Source: DASPOF01 sp035626155
Lineage (GTDB): Bacteria; Desulfobacterota; Binatia; Binatales; Binataceae
DNA length: 46,343 nt
Direction of reading: 5' to 3'
Assembly: GCA_035626155.1 (NCBI GenBank)
Contig: DASPOF010000057.1
Coordinates: 1-46,343 of the forward strand
Shown piece after piece: positions 26,121 to 34,169 of the stretch. Position 1 is the first letter of the stretch. The number at the start of each line of letters is the position of its first letter. Both the position numbers and the translations under genes were made by a program. The notes under the pieces are model-generated. The model was not told where the DNA came from. It did not search any database and saw only the letters and a list, made by a program, of their open reading frames with translations.

Positions 26121-27158
26121 TTAGCCGACGCGGCGCATCATTTCAAGGATGTCGTAGCCGGTGATCGCCTTGCTCTTCGACGACCACTCGCGAAGTTCTT
26201 CGTCGCTCACCAGCCCGGCCTGCGCGCCCTTGGCGAGATCCATCAGCGCGATTTTGATCGTCGCCTCATCGATCATCTCGCCCGATTTCGGATCCGCCAT
26301 CGAGCCGCCGCCCTTCTCGTGGTAGAGCTTCACGATCCGCCGGGCCTCTTCGACCTGCGCGGCGGTCGGCGTGTAGCACTCGTTGCAAATTTCGGCCTGC
26401 TGCGGATGAATCACCCAGGTTCCGTCCATCCCGATTGCGGCGGAGCCGAGGTTCTTGGCGCGAAGCCCCTTCTTAATCTCCGCGACGCGCTCGGGCGGGT
26501 CGTCCGCGCGCCACAGTTTTAAGTACACGTTGTCGATCGCGTGCAGGCCCGCCGCCTTCGCCGCGACGACCACCGCCTGCTTGGCGTAGGCAAAGTTCAG
26601 ATTCTGGTTCTCGAGGATTTCGCGCACGCCGATGCTCGCTGCGAAGTCGGCGATCCCGAACACCAGTCCGCACATGCGGTCGGAGGCGGTCGCGATTTCG
26701 TAAGCGTTCACCAGCCCGTGCGGGGTCTCGATCAGCGACTCGATTTGCACGCGGTATTTCCAGCCGCCGCGCTTTTCGAGATCGTCGAGCAGTGCGGCGA
26801 GCGCGCGGATATCCTCGGCGCCGCGCGTCTTGGGCAACATGATCCCGTGGAACCGGTTCGGCGCTCCCAGCATCACCGCTTCCATGTCGCCCTTGAAAAA
26901 TGGCGAGTGGATGTTGTTGGGGCGCACGGTCACGACCTTCTTTCCGAAATCCAGCGTGGTGAGCGCCTCGACCATCACGCGGCGGCTCTTGTCGCCCTTG
27001 AATTCGTACGGGCAGGCATCCTCGAAGTCCGCCATGACATGATCGACGGGCGATTTGACGGCGTCAGCGGCGTTCTGATGGAGCTTGAGGCTGTGACCGG
27101 GATAGGTCATCTCGGTGCGCGGGATGACGAATCGGGCGCCATTGTCGAGAATATACAT
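26121..27158 (-). CDS. HpcH/HpaI aldolase / CitE-like CoA-ester lyase
   Basis: The 345-residue protein belongs to the CitE/malyl-CoA lyase superfamily: TIM-barrel enzymes that cleave or form C-C bonds in hydroxyacyl-CoA esters with Mg2+. Family blocks are VMADFEDACPYEFKGDKS (acidic residues 44-47), VTVRPNN, IMLPKTRGAEDI, QIESLIETPHGLVNAYEIA with the metal Glu, and VFGIADFAASIG with the metal Asp. The last gene of the operon, it starts at ATG 27158, 39 bases after a MaoC gene. Context suggests a lyase for a branched hydroxyacyl-CoA such as beta-methylmalyl-, citramalyl- or HMG-CoA, splitting it into acetyl- or propionyl-CoA and an oxoacid. The exact substrate is inference. Confidence 0.88.
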   Translation of the reverse strand: MYILDNGARFVIPRTEMTYPGHSLKLHQNAADAVKSPVDHVMADFEDACPYEFKGDKSRRVMVEALTTLDFGKKVVTVRPNNIHSPFFKGDMEAVMLGAPNRFHGIMLPKTRGAEDIRALAALLDDLEKRGGWKYRVQIESLIETPHGLVNAYEIATASDRMCGLVFGIADFAASIGVREILENQNLNFAYAKQAVVVAAKAAGLHAIDNVYLKLWRADDPPERVAEIKKGLRAKNLGSAAIGMDGTWVIHPQQAEICNECYTPTAAQVEEARRIVKLYHEKGGGSMADPKSGEMIDEATIKIALMDLAKGAQAGLVSDEELREWSSKSKAITGYDILEMMRRVG

Positions 27159-27197
27159 TTCTGTTTGTCTTCTCCGCTGAGATGCGCCCCGGCGGCG

Positions 27198-27683
27198 TCA
27201 GGCGCGCTTGAGCCAGTGCGATTTCCTTTTGATTAGCAGCGTGCGTTCGATTTCGACCACCACGGCGCCATCGGGCTTCTTCCCGACCAGCTTGAACTTG
27301 ACCAGTCCCGCATCGGGACGATCCGCATCACGCTTTTCGAGCACGGTGGACTCGGCGTAAATCGTGTCGCCATGAAAGACCGGGTTGGTGTGGCGCCCGT
27401 TGTCCATCTCGACCTCGGCGATCGCGTTCTCGCTGGTATCCTCGGATGCGAGCCCGACGGTGAATGCGAGCACCACGCCGCCGTAAACGACGCGACGGCC
27501 GTTGTAATAAGTTGCAGGATCCTTTTCCACCATGTCCTGGTTGAAGTGCAGCTCGGCCGTGTTCATCACCAGCGAGGTGAACATGTGATTGTCCATCTCG
27601 GTGATCGTGCGCCCGCGCTGATGGATCAGCGTGTCGCCGACGTTGAAATCCTCGAAGTAGCTGCCGTCGCTGGTGATGCTCAT
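27198..27683 (-). CDS. MaoC-like (R)-enoyl-CoA hydratase, paralogue 1
   Basis: The 161-residue protein is a single hot-dog-fold MaoC domain: YFEDFNVGDTLIHQRGRTITEMDNHMFTSL, then VMNTAELHFNQDM, VYGGVVLAFTVGL and HTNPVFHGDTIYAESTVLEKR. At the usual hydratase-2 Asp-x4-His dyad it reads Asn-TAEL-His, so the acid position is Asn but the His remains. It shares layout and several phrases (RTIT..DN, GDT..ES.VL.KRD..RPD) with the paralogue at 28877-29350. Starts at ATG 27683, 16 bases after the acyl-CoA dehydrogenase. Likely hydrates an unsaturated dicarboxyl- or branched enoyl-CoA before the CitE-like lyase. Confidence 0.88.
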   Translation of the reverse strand: MSITSDGSYFEDFNVGDTLIHQRGRTITEMDNHMFTSLVMNTAELHFNQDMVEKDPATYYNGRRVVYGGVVLAFTVGLASEDTSENAIAEVEMDNGRHTNPVFHGDTIYAESTVLEKRDADRPDAGLVKFKLVGKKPDGAVVVEIERTLLIKRKSHWLKRA

Positions 27684-27699
27684 CGCACGCGGACTCTCT

Positions 27700-28869
27700 T
27701 CAGATCGGCTGCTCCATGATGCGCCGCCCGATCACCTCGTACTGGATCTCGCTGGTGCCCTCGAAGATCGACAGCACCCGCGCGTCGCGCCAGAAGCGCT
27801 GCGCCTCGAACTCCATCGAATAGCCGTACCCGCCGTGGATCTGCATCGCCTCGCGCGAGACGCGCTCGGCCATCTCCGCGGCGAACGCCTTGGCCAGTCC
27901 CGCCTCGTAATCGCATCGCTTGCCGGTGTCCTTCTGCGATGCGGCGAAGTAGCAGAGCTGGCGGCCGGCCTCGATCTCGACCGCCATGTGCGCGAGCTTG
28001 TGGCGAATCACCTGGAAATCACCGATCGGCTGGCCGAATTGCGTGCGCTGTTTCGCATAGCGCACTGCGCACTCGAACGCCGCCTGCGCCACCCCGACGC
28101 CGCGCGCCGCGGTCTGGATTCGCGCCGACTCGTAGGTCGCCATGAGCTGGTAGAATCCGCGCCCCTCGACGCCGCCGATCAGATTCGCCGCCGGCGCGTA
28201 CGCATCGTCGAATGAAAGCGCGTAACTGCGCATCCCGTGATACCCGATCGTCGGGATCGGCGAGCCGGTAAGCTCGGGCGGCTTGAAGCCGTCGCCGGGG
28301 GTCTTCTCGAACAGCAGCAGGGAGAGCCCTCGATGGCGCTTGGACAGGTCCGGGTCGGTCCGCACCATCACCGCCAGCATGTGCGCGCGATTGGCGAACG
28401 TGCACCACATCTTGGCGCCCGTGATCCGGTACCCATCGCCCCGGCGCACTGCGCGCGTCTTGAATGACGCCGTGTCGGAGCCGGAATCGGGCTCCGTGAA
28501 TGCGGCTGCGGTGAGGATTTCGCCGTGCGCGATTTTCGGCAGCAGGCGCTTTTTCTGCTCGTCGGTGCCATTGGCGCTGATGAGCGCGCCCGTGATGAGA
28601 TTGCGCGTCATCACCGAGCCGACCGAGAGCCATCCGCGCGACAGCTCCTCGGTAACGATCGCCATCGAGATGTAATCGAGCCCGAGCCCGCCCTCCTCGG
28701 CGGGGAAGATCACGCCGAAGTACCCGAGCTCGGCCATCTTGCGGATGATGTGCTCGGGGATTTCCTGGTTCTGGCGGTCGAGATCGTTGGCGACCGGTTT
28801 CACTTCGGACTCCACGAACTCCCGGACCGAGCGGCGGATTTCGTCATGTTCGGGCGTAACCAGCGCCAT
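27700..28869 (-). CDS. Acyl-CoA dehydrogenase
   Basis: This FAD enzyme oxidises an acyl-CoA to its 2,3-enoyl-CoA. The 389 residues follow the family: an N-terminal helical domain, LSVGSVMTRNLITG, AFTEPDSGSDTASFKTRA and KMWCTFANRAHMLAV in the beta domain, QIHGGYGYSMEFEAQRFWRDAR, and IFEGTSEIQ whose first Glu is the usual catalytic base in short-chain enzymes. Length is that of short/branched-chain enzymes, not the ~550-aa methylsuccinyl-CoA dehydrogenase. ATG 28869 is seven bases after the MaoC paralogue 2 stop, with a GGAG inside that gene's end, so coupling is likely. The substrate could be a branched or dicarboxylic acyl-CoA. Confidence 0.93.
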   Translation of the reverse strand: MALVTPEHDEIRRSVREFVESEVKPVANDLDRQNQEIPEHIIRKMAELGYFGVIFPAEEGGLGLDYISMAIVTEELSRGWLSVGSVMTRNLITGALISANGTDEQKKRLLPKIAHGEILTAAAFTEPDSGSDTASFKTRAVRRGDGYRITGAKMWCTFANRAHMLAVMVRTDPDLSKRHRGLSLLLFEKTPGDGFKPPELTGSPIPTIGYHGMRSYALSFDDAYAPAANLIGGVEGRGFYQLMATYESARIQTAARGVGVAQAAFECAVRYAKQRTQFGQPIGDFQVIRHKLAHMAVEIEAGRQLCYFAASQKDTGKRCDYEAGLAKAFAAEMAERVSREAMQIHGGYGYSMEFEAQRFWRDARVLSIFEGTSEIQYEVIGRRIMEQPI

Positions 28870-28876
28870 CGTTCGA

Positions 28877-29350
28877 TTACTCCGCTTTCACGCTTCGCTT
28901 GCGAATCAGGACCGGCCGCTCGTATTCGAGCACCTTTTCGCCGCGCTGGTTGCAGCCGGTCGTGCGAAATTTGACCACGCCCCGGTCGGGCCGCGAAGTA
29001 TCGCGTTTGGAAAGCACGACCGACTCCGATGTGAGCGTGTCGCCCGGATAGACGGTGGCGAGAAACCGGAGCTTCTCGTAACCGAGGTGTGCGATCGCGC
29101 GTTCGCTCAGGTCCTCGACCGAAAGCCCGAACACCACGTTCATCACGAGCATGTGGTTCACGACGACGCCCTGGTAGCCGAGCGCGCGCGCATACTCGCG
29201 ATTAAAATAAATCGGATTGAAGTTCATCGTGACGCTCGAAAAGAGCGCGTTGTCGCCATCGGTAATCGTGCGGCCCCAGTGATGTTTGAAAACGCGATCG
29301 ACTTCGAAGTCCTCGAAGTAGTGCCCCCGTTCGATTTTTCGTATCGCCAT
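28877..29350 (-). CDS. MaoC-like dehydratase, paralogue 2 (altered active site)
   Basis: A 157-residue single hot-dog domain, first gene of the operon: HYFEDFEVDRVFKHHWGRTITDGDNALFSSVTMNFNPIYFNREYA, then VVNHMLVMNVVFGLSVEDL and VYPGDTLTSESVVLSKRD. The standard dyad Asp-FNPI-His reads Asn-FNPI-Tyr, so both canonical catalytic residues are changed. It may use another substrate or mechanism, or form a mixed dimer with paralogue 1, as in two-subunit hydratases of mycobacterial steroid breakdown (ChsH1/ChsH2). That is inference. ATG 29350 has only a weak Shine-Dalgarno. It is divergent from the Ccr gene, sharing a 222-base region. Confidence 0.85.
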   Translation of the reverse strand: MAIRKIERGHYFEDFEVDRVFKHHWGRTITDGDNALFSSVTMNFNPIYFNREYARALGYQGVVVNHMLVMNVVFGLSVEDLSERAIAHLGYEKLRFLATVYPGDTLTSESVVLSKRDTSRPDRGVVKFRTTGCNQRGEKVLEYERPVLIRKRSVKAE

Positions 29351-29534
29351 ACGCGCCAGGCTGGACGCGCTGCGCTCGAGCGCGCCTGCGTCCGTATTTT
29401 AGCGGGTTCGGGCCGGCGTGGCGCTTGCGCCACTCAATCCGAGGCCGCGTTGGTTTTTTATGGAAATTGCATATGCGCGTCAACGGACGATTTGGACCGG
29501 CGCTTCGTGCATCCTGGCGCTTGAAATTTCCCTG

Positions 29535-29563
29535 TTGTCACCCATTGAAATAGCAGATAGCTA
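29535..29563 (+). promoter_or_regulatory. Candidate promoter of the ccr-like gene
   Basis: TTGTCA (29535-29540), 17-base spacer, TAGCTA (29558-29563). Predicted start near 29570 is three bases from ATG 29573, so the long form would be nearly leaderless; the start at 29663 would give a 90-base leader. Confidence 0.4.
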
Positions 29564-29572
29564 ATTCTCTCT

Positions 29573-30916
29573 ATGATTGGGCAGCAACCTGATTTTCCAT
29601 TGCGGCCCCGCCTGAAAGTTGCGGCCAGCACGCCTGCGGCCAGCGCGCATCCGCCAATCGGAATGAACCAAAGGGATATCTGCGAAATCGGCGAGATACC
29701 ACCGATCGGGCAGGTTCCCAAACACATGTACGCCCAGGTCATCCGCCGCGACCGCTATGGGCATCCGAGGCAGGCGTTCAAGATCGAAAAAATGCCGGTG
29801 CCCAGCATCAAGCCCGACGAGGTGCTGGTGTACGTGATGGCGGCCGGAATCAACTTCAACAATGTGTGGGCAGCGCTGGGATCGCCGCTGGACGTCATCG
29901 CCGCGCGCCAGAAGGCAAAATACGACCACGCCGACTTCCATATCGGGGGCAGCGATGCGTCGGGAATCGTCTATGCGATCGGCAGCGATGTGAAAAACGT
30001 GAAGGTCGGCGATCGCGTCGTCATCCACTGCGGCGTGTGGGAGCCGGATTGCCCGGCAGTGCGTAGGGGCGAGGACCCCATGTACGACCCCTCCTTCAAG
30101 ATTTGGGGGTTCGAAACCAACTGGGGCAGTTTCGCACAGTTCACCCGCGTCCAGGCGCATCAGTGCATGCCCAAGGCCAAACACCTCACCTGGGAGGAGG
30201 CCGCAGGACCGACGCTGGTCGGCGCGACCGCGTTCCGGATGCTGATGGGATGGCCGCCGAACACGGTCCGGCGCAGCGACGTCGTCCTGATCTGGGGAGC
30301 ATCGGGCGGCTTGGGCTGCATGGCGATCCAAATCGTCAGGGCCGAGGGTGGCATTCCGGTGGGAGTGGTCGGTGAAGATCGCAAGGCGGACTTCTGCATC
30401 CGGCTCGGCGCCGCGGGCTGCATCAACCGGAAGAAATTCAACCACTGGGGGATGATGCCGCACTGGAAGGACACCGAGAATTACAACAAGTGGGCAGCCG
30501 AATGCCGCAGGTTCGGCCAGGCAATCTGGGAGGTCGTCGGCGAGCGCAAAAACCCGCGCATCGTGTTCGAGCATCCTGGCGAAGACACGATCCCGACTTC
30601 GGTTTTCGTATGCGATACGGGCGGGATGGTCGTGATTTGCGCGGGCACCACCGGTTATAACGCGGTGGCCGACTTGCGCTACCTCTGGATGCGCCAGAAG
30701 CGATTGCAGGGCTCGCACTTCGCCAACGATGAGCAGGCATACGCGTTCAACGATCTCGTCGTCGCCGGGAAAATCGATCCCTGCCTCGCCAAGACCTATC
30801 GATTCGACGAGATCGCGGAATGCCATCAGGCGATGGCGGAGAATCGCGCACCCGAGGGAAAGATGGTGGCGCTGGTTGGCGCGCCGCGCATCGGGATGAC
30901 CGATCTCGATCCCTAA
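29573..30916 (+). CDS. ccr: Crotonyl-CoA carboxylase/reductase homologue
   Basis: This medium-chain dehydrogenase-family enzyme would reductively carboxylate crotonyl-CoA to ethylmalonyl-CoA with NADPH and CO2. Ccr hallmarks are ICEIGEIPPIGQVPKHMYA, AGINFNNVWAALG, GGSDASGIV, IWGFETNWGSFAQF, WGASGGLG (nucleotide loop, ~241-248), VFEHPGE and QKRLQGSHFAN. The four CO2-pocket residues described for Kitasatospora Ccr (Asn, Phe, Glu, His) have candidates at Asn94/97, Phe180, Glu181 and His382, so carboxylation is plausible. The start is uncertain: ATG 29573 gives 447 aa with a 30-residue extension; ATG 29663 starts near the conserved part. Neither has a good Shine-Dalgarno. No ethylmalonyl-CoA mutase gene is in the window. 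Confidence 0.9.
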   Translation: MIGQQPDFPLRPRLKVAASTPAASAHPPIGMNQRDICEIGEIPPIGQVPKHMYAQVIRRDRYGHPRQAFKIEKMPVPSIKPDEVLVYVMAAGINFNNVWAALGSPLDVIAARQKAKYDHADFHIGGSDASGIVYAIGSDVKNVKVGDRVVIHCGVWEPDCPAVRRGEDPMYDPSFKIWGFETNWGSFAQFTRVQAHQCMPKAKHLTWEEAAGPTLVGATAFRMLMGWPPNTVRRSDVVLIWGASGGLGCMAIQIVRAEGGIPVGVVGEDRKADFCIRLGAAGCINRKKFNHWGMMPHWKDTENYNKWAAECRRFGQAIWEVVGERKNPRIVFEHPGEDTIPTSVFVCDTGGMVVICAGTTGYNAVADLRYLWMRQKRLQGSHFANDEQAYAFNDLVVAGKIDPCLAKTYRFDEIAECHQAMAENRAPEGKMVALVGAPRIGMTDLDP

Positions 30917-30919
30917 TCC

Positions 30920-30941
30920 GCGGCTCCGGCGCGCAAGCCGC
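30920..30941. terminator. Hairpin between convergent ccr and dnaB
   Basis: GCGGCT (30920-30925) and AGCCGC (30936-30941) can pair around a 10-base loop just after the ccr stop. The stem is short and there is no T tract, so this is weak. Confidence 0.3.
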
Positions 30942-30988
30942 CGCCATTCACCTGGCTCGACGCGCGCCCTCCCGCCCGCAAGCCTCGA

Positions 30989-32368
30989 TCAATTGCCGGT
31001 ATCTTCGAAGACGCCCGCGTCGGGTGCGTAGTTCTCGAAGCGAGTGTACTGGCTCAAGTAGGTGAGCTTCGCGACGTCGGTGGGGCCGTTGCGCTGCTTG
31101 GCGATTATCACCTCGGCAACGCCGGCTTCCTTGCTGTCGCGATGGTACATCTCGTCGCGGTAGATGAATGCGATCACGTCGGCATCCTGCTCGAGCGCGC
31201 CCGACTCGCGAAGGTCGGCGAGCAGCGGGCGGCGGTCGGGCCGCGTCTCGACCTGGCGATTGAGCTGCGACAGCGCGACCACCGGCACCTTGAGTTCCTT
31301 GGCGAGCGCCTTCATCGAGCGCGAGATTTCCGCGATTTCCTTCTCGCGCGACTCGCCCGGCCGCGCCGCGCGCATCAACTGAAGATAATCGATTATCACG
31401 AGGCCCAGGTTGCTGGCGCGCTCGCGCTTGAGGCGCCGGCACTTGGCCTTCAACTGGATCGGCGTGATGTCGGACGAGTCGTCGATATACATGTTCGCTT
31501 CCGAAAGCCGCGCCGCCGCCTGCGCGAGCCTGGGAAAATCGCGCTCGCCCAGGTAGCCCGCGCGCGCCCGCGCACTGTCCACCCGCGCCTCGGAGCACAG
31601 CAGCCGCAGCACGAGCTGCTCCTTCGACATCTCGAGCGAGAAGAACGCCACTCCCAGGCGCGGCTCCGCTTCGACCGCGGCGTGCGCCGCGATGTTGAGT
31701 GCGAGCGCCGTCTTTCCCATCGATGGGCGCGCCGCGATGATCACCAGGTCGGACGGCTGGAGGCCGGCCGTTATGCGGTCGAGATCGACGAACCCGGTCG
31801 GAACGCCGGTGACGAGTTCCTTGCGCTCGTAGAGCCGCTCGATGAGCTTGAGGGAGTCGCGCGTCAGCTCCGGCATCGTGTGGAACGCCGGGCGGATGCG
31901 CTGCTCGGAGATTTCGAAGACGCGATGCTCGGCCTCGTCGAGGAACTCATCGACGTTGGCCGGCTGATCGTATGCGCCGGAGGCGATCTGGGTCGCCACC
32001 GAGGCGAGGCTTCGCAGCACGGCCTTCTCGCGCACGATTCGCGCGTAATGCGCCACGTTGGCCGCAGTCGGCACGAGCGCGGTCAGCTCCGCGATGTACG
32101 CTGCGCCGCCGATCGTCTCGAGCACGCCCCTGGTGCGCAGCGCATCCGTGAGCGTGATCGCATCCACCGGCTGGCTTCGGTCGGTGATCTCGACCATCAC
32201 GCGGAAGATCTCGCGATGAGCCTCGCGGTAGAAATCCTCCGTGGCCAGGATTTCCAGCGCCTGGTTGATCGCGTCGTTGTCGAGCAGGATCGCTCCCAGC
32301 ACCGACTGCTCGGCCTCTATGTTCTGCGGGGGAACGCGCCTTAGGATATCGTCCGCACCGTCCGCCAC
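30989..32368 (-). CDS. dnaB: Replicative DNA helicase DnaB
   Basis: DnaB is the hexameric helicase that unwinds DNA at the replication fork. The 459 residues begin RRVPPQNIEAEQSVLGAILLD (N-terminal collar domain), with a linker near 175, and a RecA-type motor: GFVDLDRITAGLQPSDLVIIAARPSMGKTALAL (Walker A near 215-222), FFSLEMSKEQL, LGLVIIDYLQLM (Walker B) and GALEQDADVIAFIYRDE. No intein is present. The GTG start 32368 is preceded by GAGGGTGGTGG. A promoter candidate lies just upstream. rplI or other usual neighbours are not adjacent. Confidence 0.97.
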   Translation of the reverse strand: MADGADDILRRVPPQNIEAEQSVLGAILLDNDAINQALEILATEDFYREAHREIFRVMVEITDRSQPVDAITLTDALRTRGVLETIGGAAYIAELTALVPTAANVAHYARIVREKAVLRSLASVATQIASGAYDQPANVDEFLDEAEHRVFEISEQRIRPAFHTMPELTRDSLKLIERLYERKELVTGVPTGFVDLDRITAGLQPSDLVIIAARPSMGKTALALNIAAHAAVEAEPRLGVAFFSLEMSKEQLVLRLLCSEARVDSARARAGYLGERDFPRLAQAAARLSEANMYIDDSSDITPIQLKAKCRRLKRERASNLGLVIIDYLQLMRAARPGESREKEIAEISRSMKALAKELKVPVVALSQLNRQVETRPDRRPLLADLRESGALEQDADVIAFIYRDEMYHRDSKEAGVAEVIIAKQRNGPTDVAKLTYLSQYTRFENYAPDAGVFEDTGN

Positions 32369-32413
32369 TTTGCCACCACCCTCAAGATGTGCGCGAAGGT
32401 CGCTGGATAAAAG

Positions 32414-32441
32414 ATTATCGGCTTCTGGGCTGCACGCTCAA
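32414..32441 (-). promoter_or_regulatory. Candidate dnaB promoter
   Basis: On the minus strand TTGAGC (32441-32436), a 16-base spacer and GATAAT (32419-32414) make a good sigma70-type match, with the start near 32407 and a leader of about 40 bases. Confidence 0.5.
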
Positions 32442-32500
32442 GCCATAACAATCGATTGGCCGATATTTTTCTTCACATCGCGCCAACAGGCCATCCACAG

Positions 32501-33205
32501 CTATCGTCGCCGCGGGCGTCTGCGCGCCAGGATCGGCCCCAGCGCGACCCCGAACAGGAATCCGCCGACGTGCGCCCACCATGCGACCCCGCCCACCAGC
32601 GCGCCGCGGGTTTCGGTCTGAAGCCCGGCGTAGAGTTGCACCGCAAACCACAGGAGCAGGTACAGCACCGCGGGAATCTCGACGATCTGAATGAAAATGA
32701 AGATCGGAAGCAAGGTCAGGATTCGCCCGCGCGGGTAGAGGATGAAATACGCGCCGAGAACGCCTGCGATCGCGCCCGATGCGCCGATGACCGGGATTGG
32801 CGACGTGGGCGCCATCGCGATCGTCGCGAGTCCCGCAGCAATTCCCGACGCCGCATAGAAGCACAGATAGCGAAGCGATCCCATCCGGTACTCGACCGCA
32901 GCGCCGAAGATGAAGAGATAGAGCATGTTGCCGGCGATATGGGGAAATCCGGCATGGACGAACAGCGAACTGAGGAGCGTCGCCGGCGGCCACAGCCCGC
33001 CGCCGGCCATCGGGAATTGCTCCGGCGGTACCGCGCCGCTCCAGCCCGCGACCACCGCCGGCACCATCGCGAATCGCGCGATGAAGCCCTCGACGCGAGG
33101 CCCCAGCGACAACTCATGGATGAAGACCGCCACGTTCGCCGCAAGCAATCCGGCGTTCACCGGCGTAAGGCGGCGCGGTGCCGCGCTGTCGCGCAGGGGG
33201 ATCAT
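32501..33205 (-). CDS. Rhomboid-family intramembrane serine protease
   Basis: The 234-residue membrane protein has about six helices and the rhomboid catalytic set: Ser143 in GASGAIAG, His212 in WWAHVGGFLFG, and HIAGNMLYL with the oxyanion Asn93. Rhomboids cut single-pass membrane proteins within the bilayer. ATG 33205 (MIPLRDSAAPRR) is preferred; the frame is open to 33298 but the extra 31 residues lack any conserved feature. The Shine-Dalgarno is weak. It precedes dnaB on the same strand but dnaB has its own promoter candidate, so an operon is not required. The gene on the other side is divergent. Confidence 0.92.
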   Translation of the reverse strand: MIPLRDSAAPRRLTPVNAGLLAANVAVFIHELSLGPRVEGFIARFAMVPAVVAGWSGAVPPEQFPMAGGGLWPPATLLSSLFVHAGFPHIAGNMLYLFIFGAAVEYRMGSLRYLCFYAASGIAAGLATIAMAPTSPIPVIGASGAIAGVLGAYFILYPRGRILTLLPIFIFIQIVEIPAVLYLLLWFAVQLYAGLQTETRGALVGGVAWWAHVGGFLFGVALGPILARRRPRRR

Positions 33206-33398
33206 GTTGGAACAGCCAAGGTTGGTCCGTATAGTACCGGCGGGCGTGGCCGCCGCGCGAGATGGCGCGCTTGAGCGCGGAGCGCTTGTGTGAGACAAAA
33301 TCGCCGGATGTGCGAATCGTGGCCCCGGGCTGCGCGCGAAATCGTCCAGCGGGCGCCGACCGGCCCGGCCGCGCGCATTCCGGTCAGGAGGTAACGTT

Positions 33399-34124
33399 AT
33401 GGAAGTCGTCTCGCAGGAAATAACGGTACAGACGGGAAGCGAGAAGATGCCGGCCCATCTGGCGCGTCCCGCCTCGGGCGGCCCCTACCCCGCTTTGGTC
33501 GTCGTGATGGAGGCGTTTGGCCTCAACGACCACATCAAGAGCATCACCGACCGGTTCGCCGCCGAGGGCTTCGTGGCGCTCGCGCCGAACCTCTATTTCC
33601 GCCAGCCCGACAACGTCGTCGCTTACACCGATATGCCGGCCGTGATGCGGTTGATGAGTTCGCTCAACGACGAGCAGGTCGTCAAGGACATGACCGCAGC
33701 GATCGATCATCTGAAGGCGGTCAAAGAGGCGAAACCGGCAGTTGGCACGGTCGGATTCTGCATGGGCGGACGCGTCGCGTTTCTGACCGCGTGCCGCAAC
33801 GGCGACGTCAAGGCGGCCGCTCCATTTTACGGCGGCGGGATGGTCACATCGCGGCAGCCCGGCGCGAAGGCGCCGATCGATTACGTCGATGGGCTAAAGG
33901 CGCCGGTGCTCGCATTCTTCGGCGGCAAGGATGCGTTCATCCCGATCGCAGAGGTGGATAAGTTCCGCGATGCGCTCAAGAAGGCGGGCAAGTCCGCGGA
34001 GGTCGTATTCTACGCGGATGCGGATCACGGGTTCATGTGCGACGATCGCCAGTCGCATCATCCGCAGCACGCCAAAGAGGCGTTCGCGAAGGCCGTCGCG
34101 TTCTTTAAGCAGCACCTCGGCTGA
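33399..34124 (+). CDS. Dienelactone hydrolase-family protein
   Basis: The 241-residue alpha/beta hydrolase carries the dienelactone hydrolase triad: Cys121 in GFCMGG, Asp178 in FFGGKDAFIP and His210 in ADADHGFMCDD. Members hydrolyse dienelactones in chlorocatechol breakdown, but many are general esterases; no catechol gene is near, so I assign only the family. A perfect AGGAGGT lies six bases before ATG 33399, the best Shine-Dalgarno in the window, which predicts strong translation. It is monocistronic and divergent from the rhomboid gene. Confidence 0.92.
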   Translation: MEVVSQEITVQTGSEKMPAHLARPASGGPYPALVVVMEAFGLNDHIKSITDRFAAEGFVALAPNLYFRQPDNVVAYTDMPAVMRLMSSLNDEQVVKDMTAAIDHLKAVKEAKPAVGTVGFCMGGRVAFLTACRNGDVKAAAPFYGGGMVTSRQPGAKAPIDYVDGLKAPVLAFFGGKDAFIPIAEVDKFRDALKKAGKSAEVVFYADADHGFMCDDRQSHHPQHAKEAFAKAVAFFKQHLG

Positions 34125-34169
34125 GCCGAGCCGCGTCCGGGCGGGCGCAAGTCGCCGCGCGGGGTCGAA

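Noticed and set aside
29561..30826. Antisense open frame (421 codons) across the ccr gene
   Set aside because: Shadow of a gene with clear Ccr motifs; no start signal.
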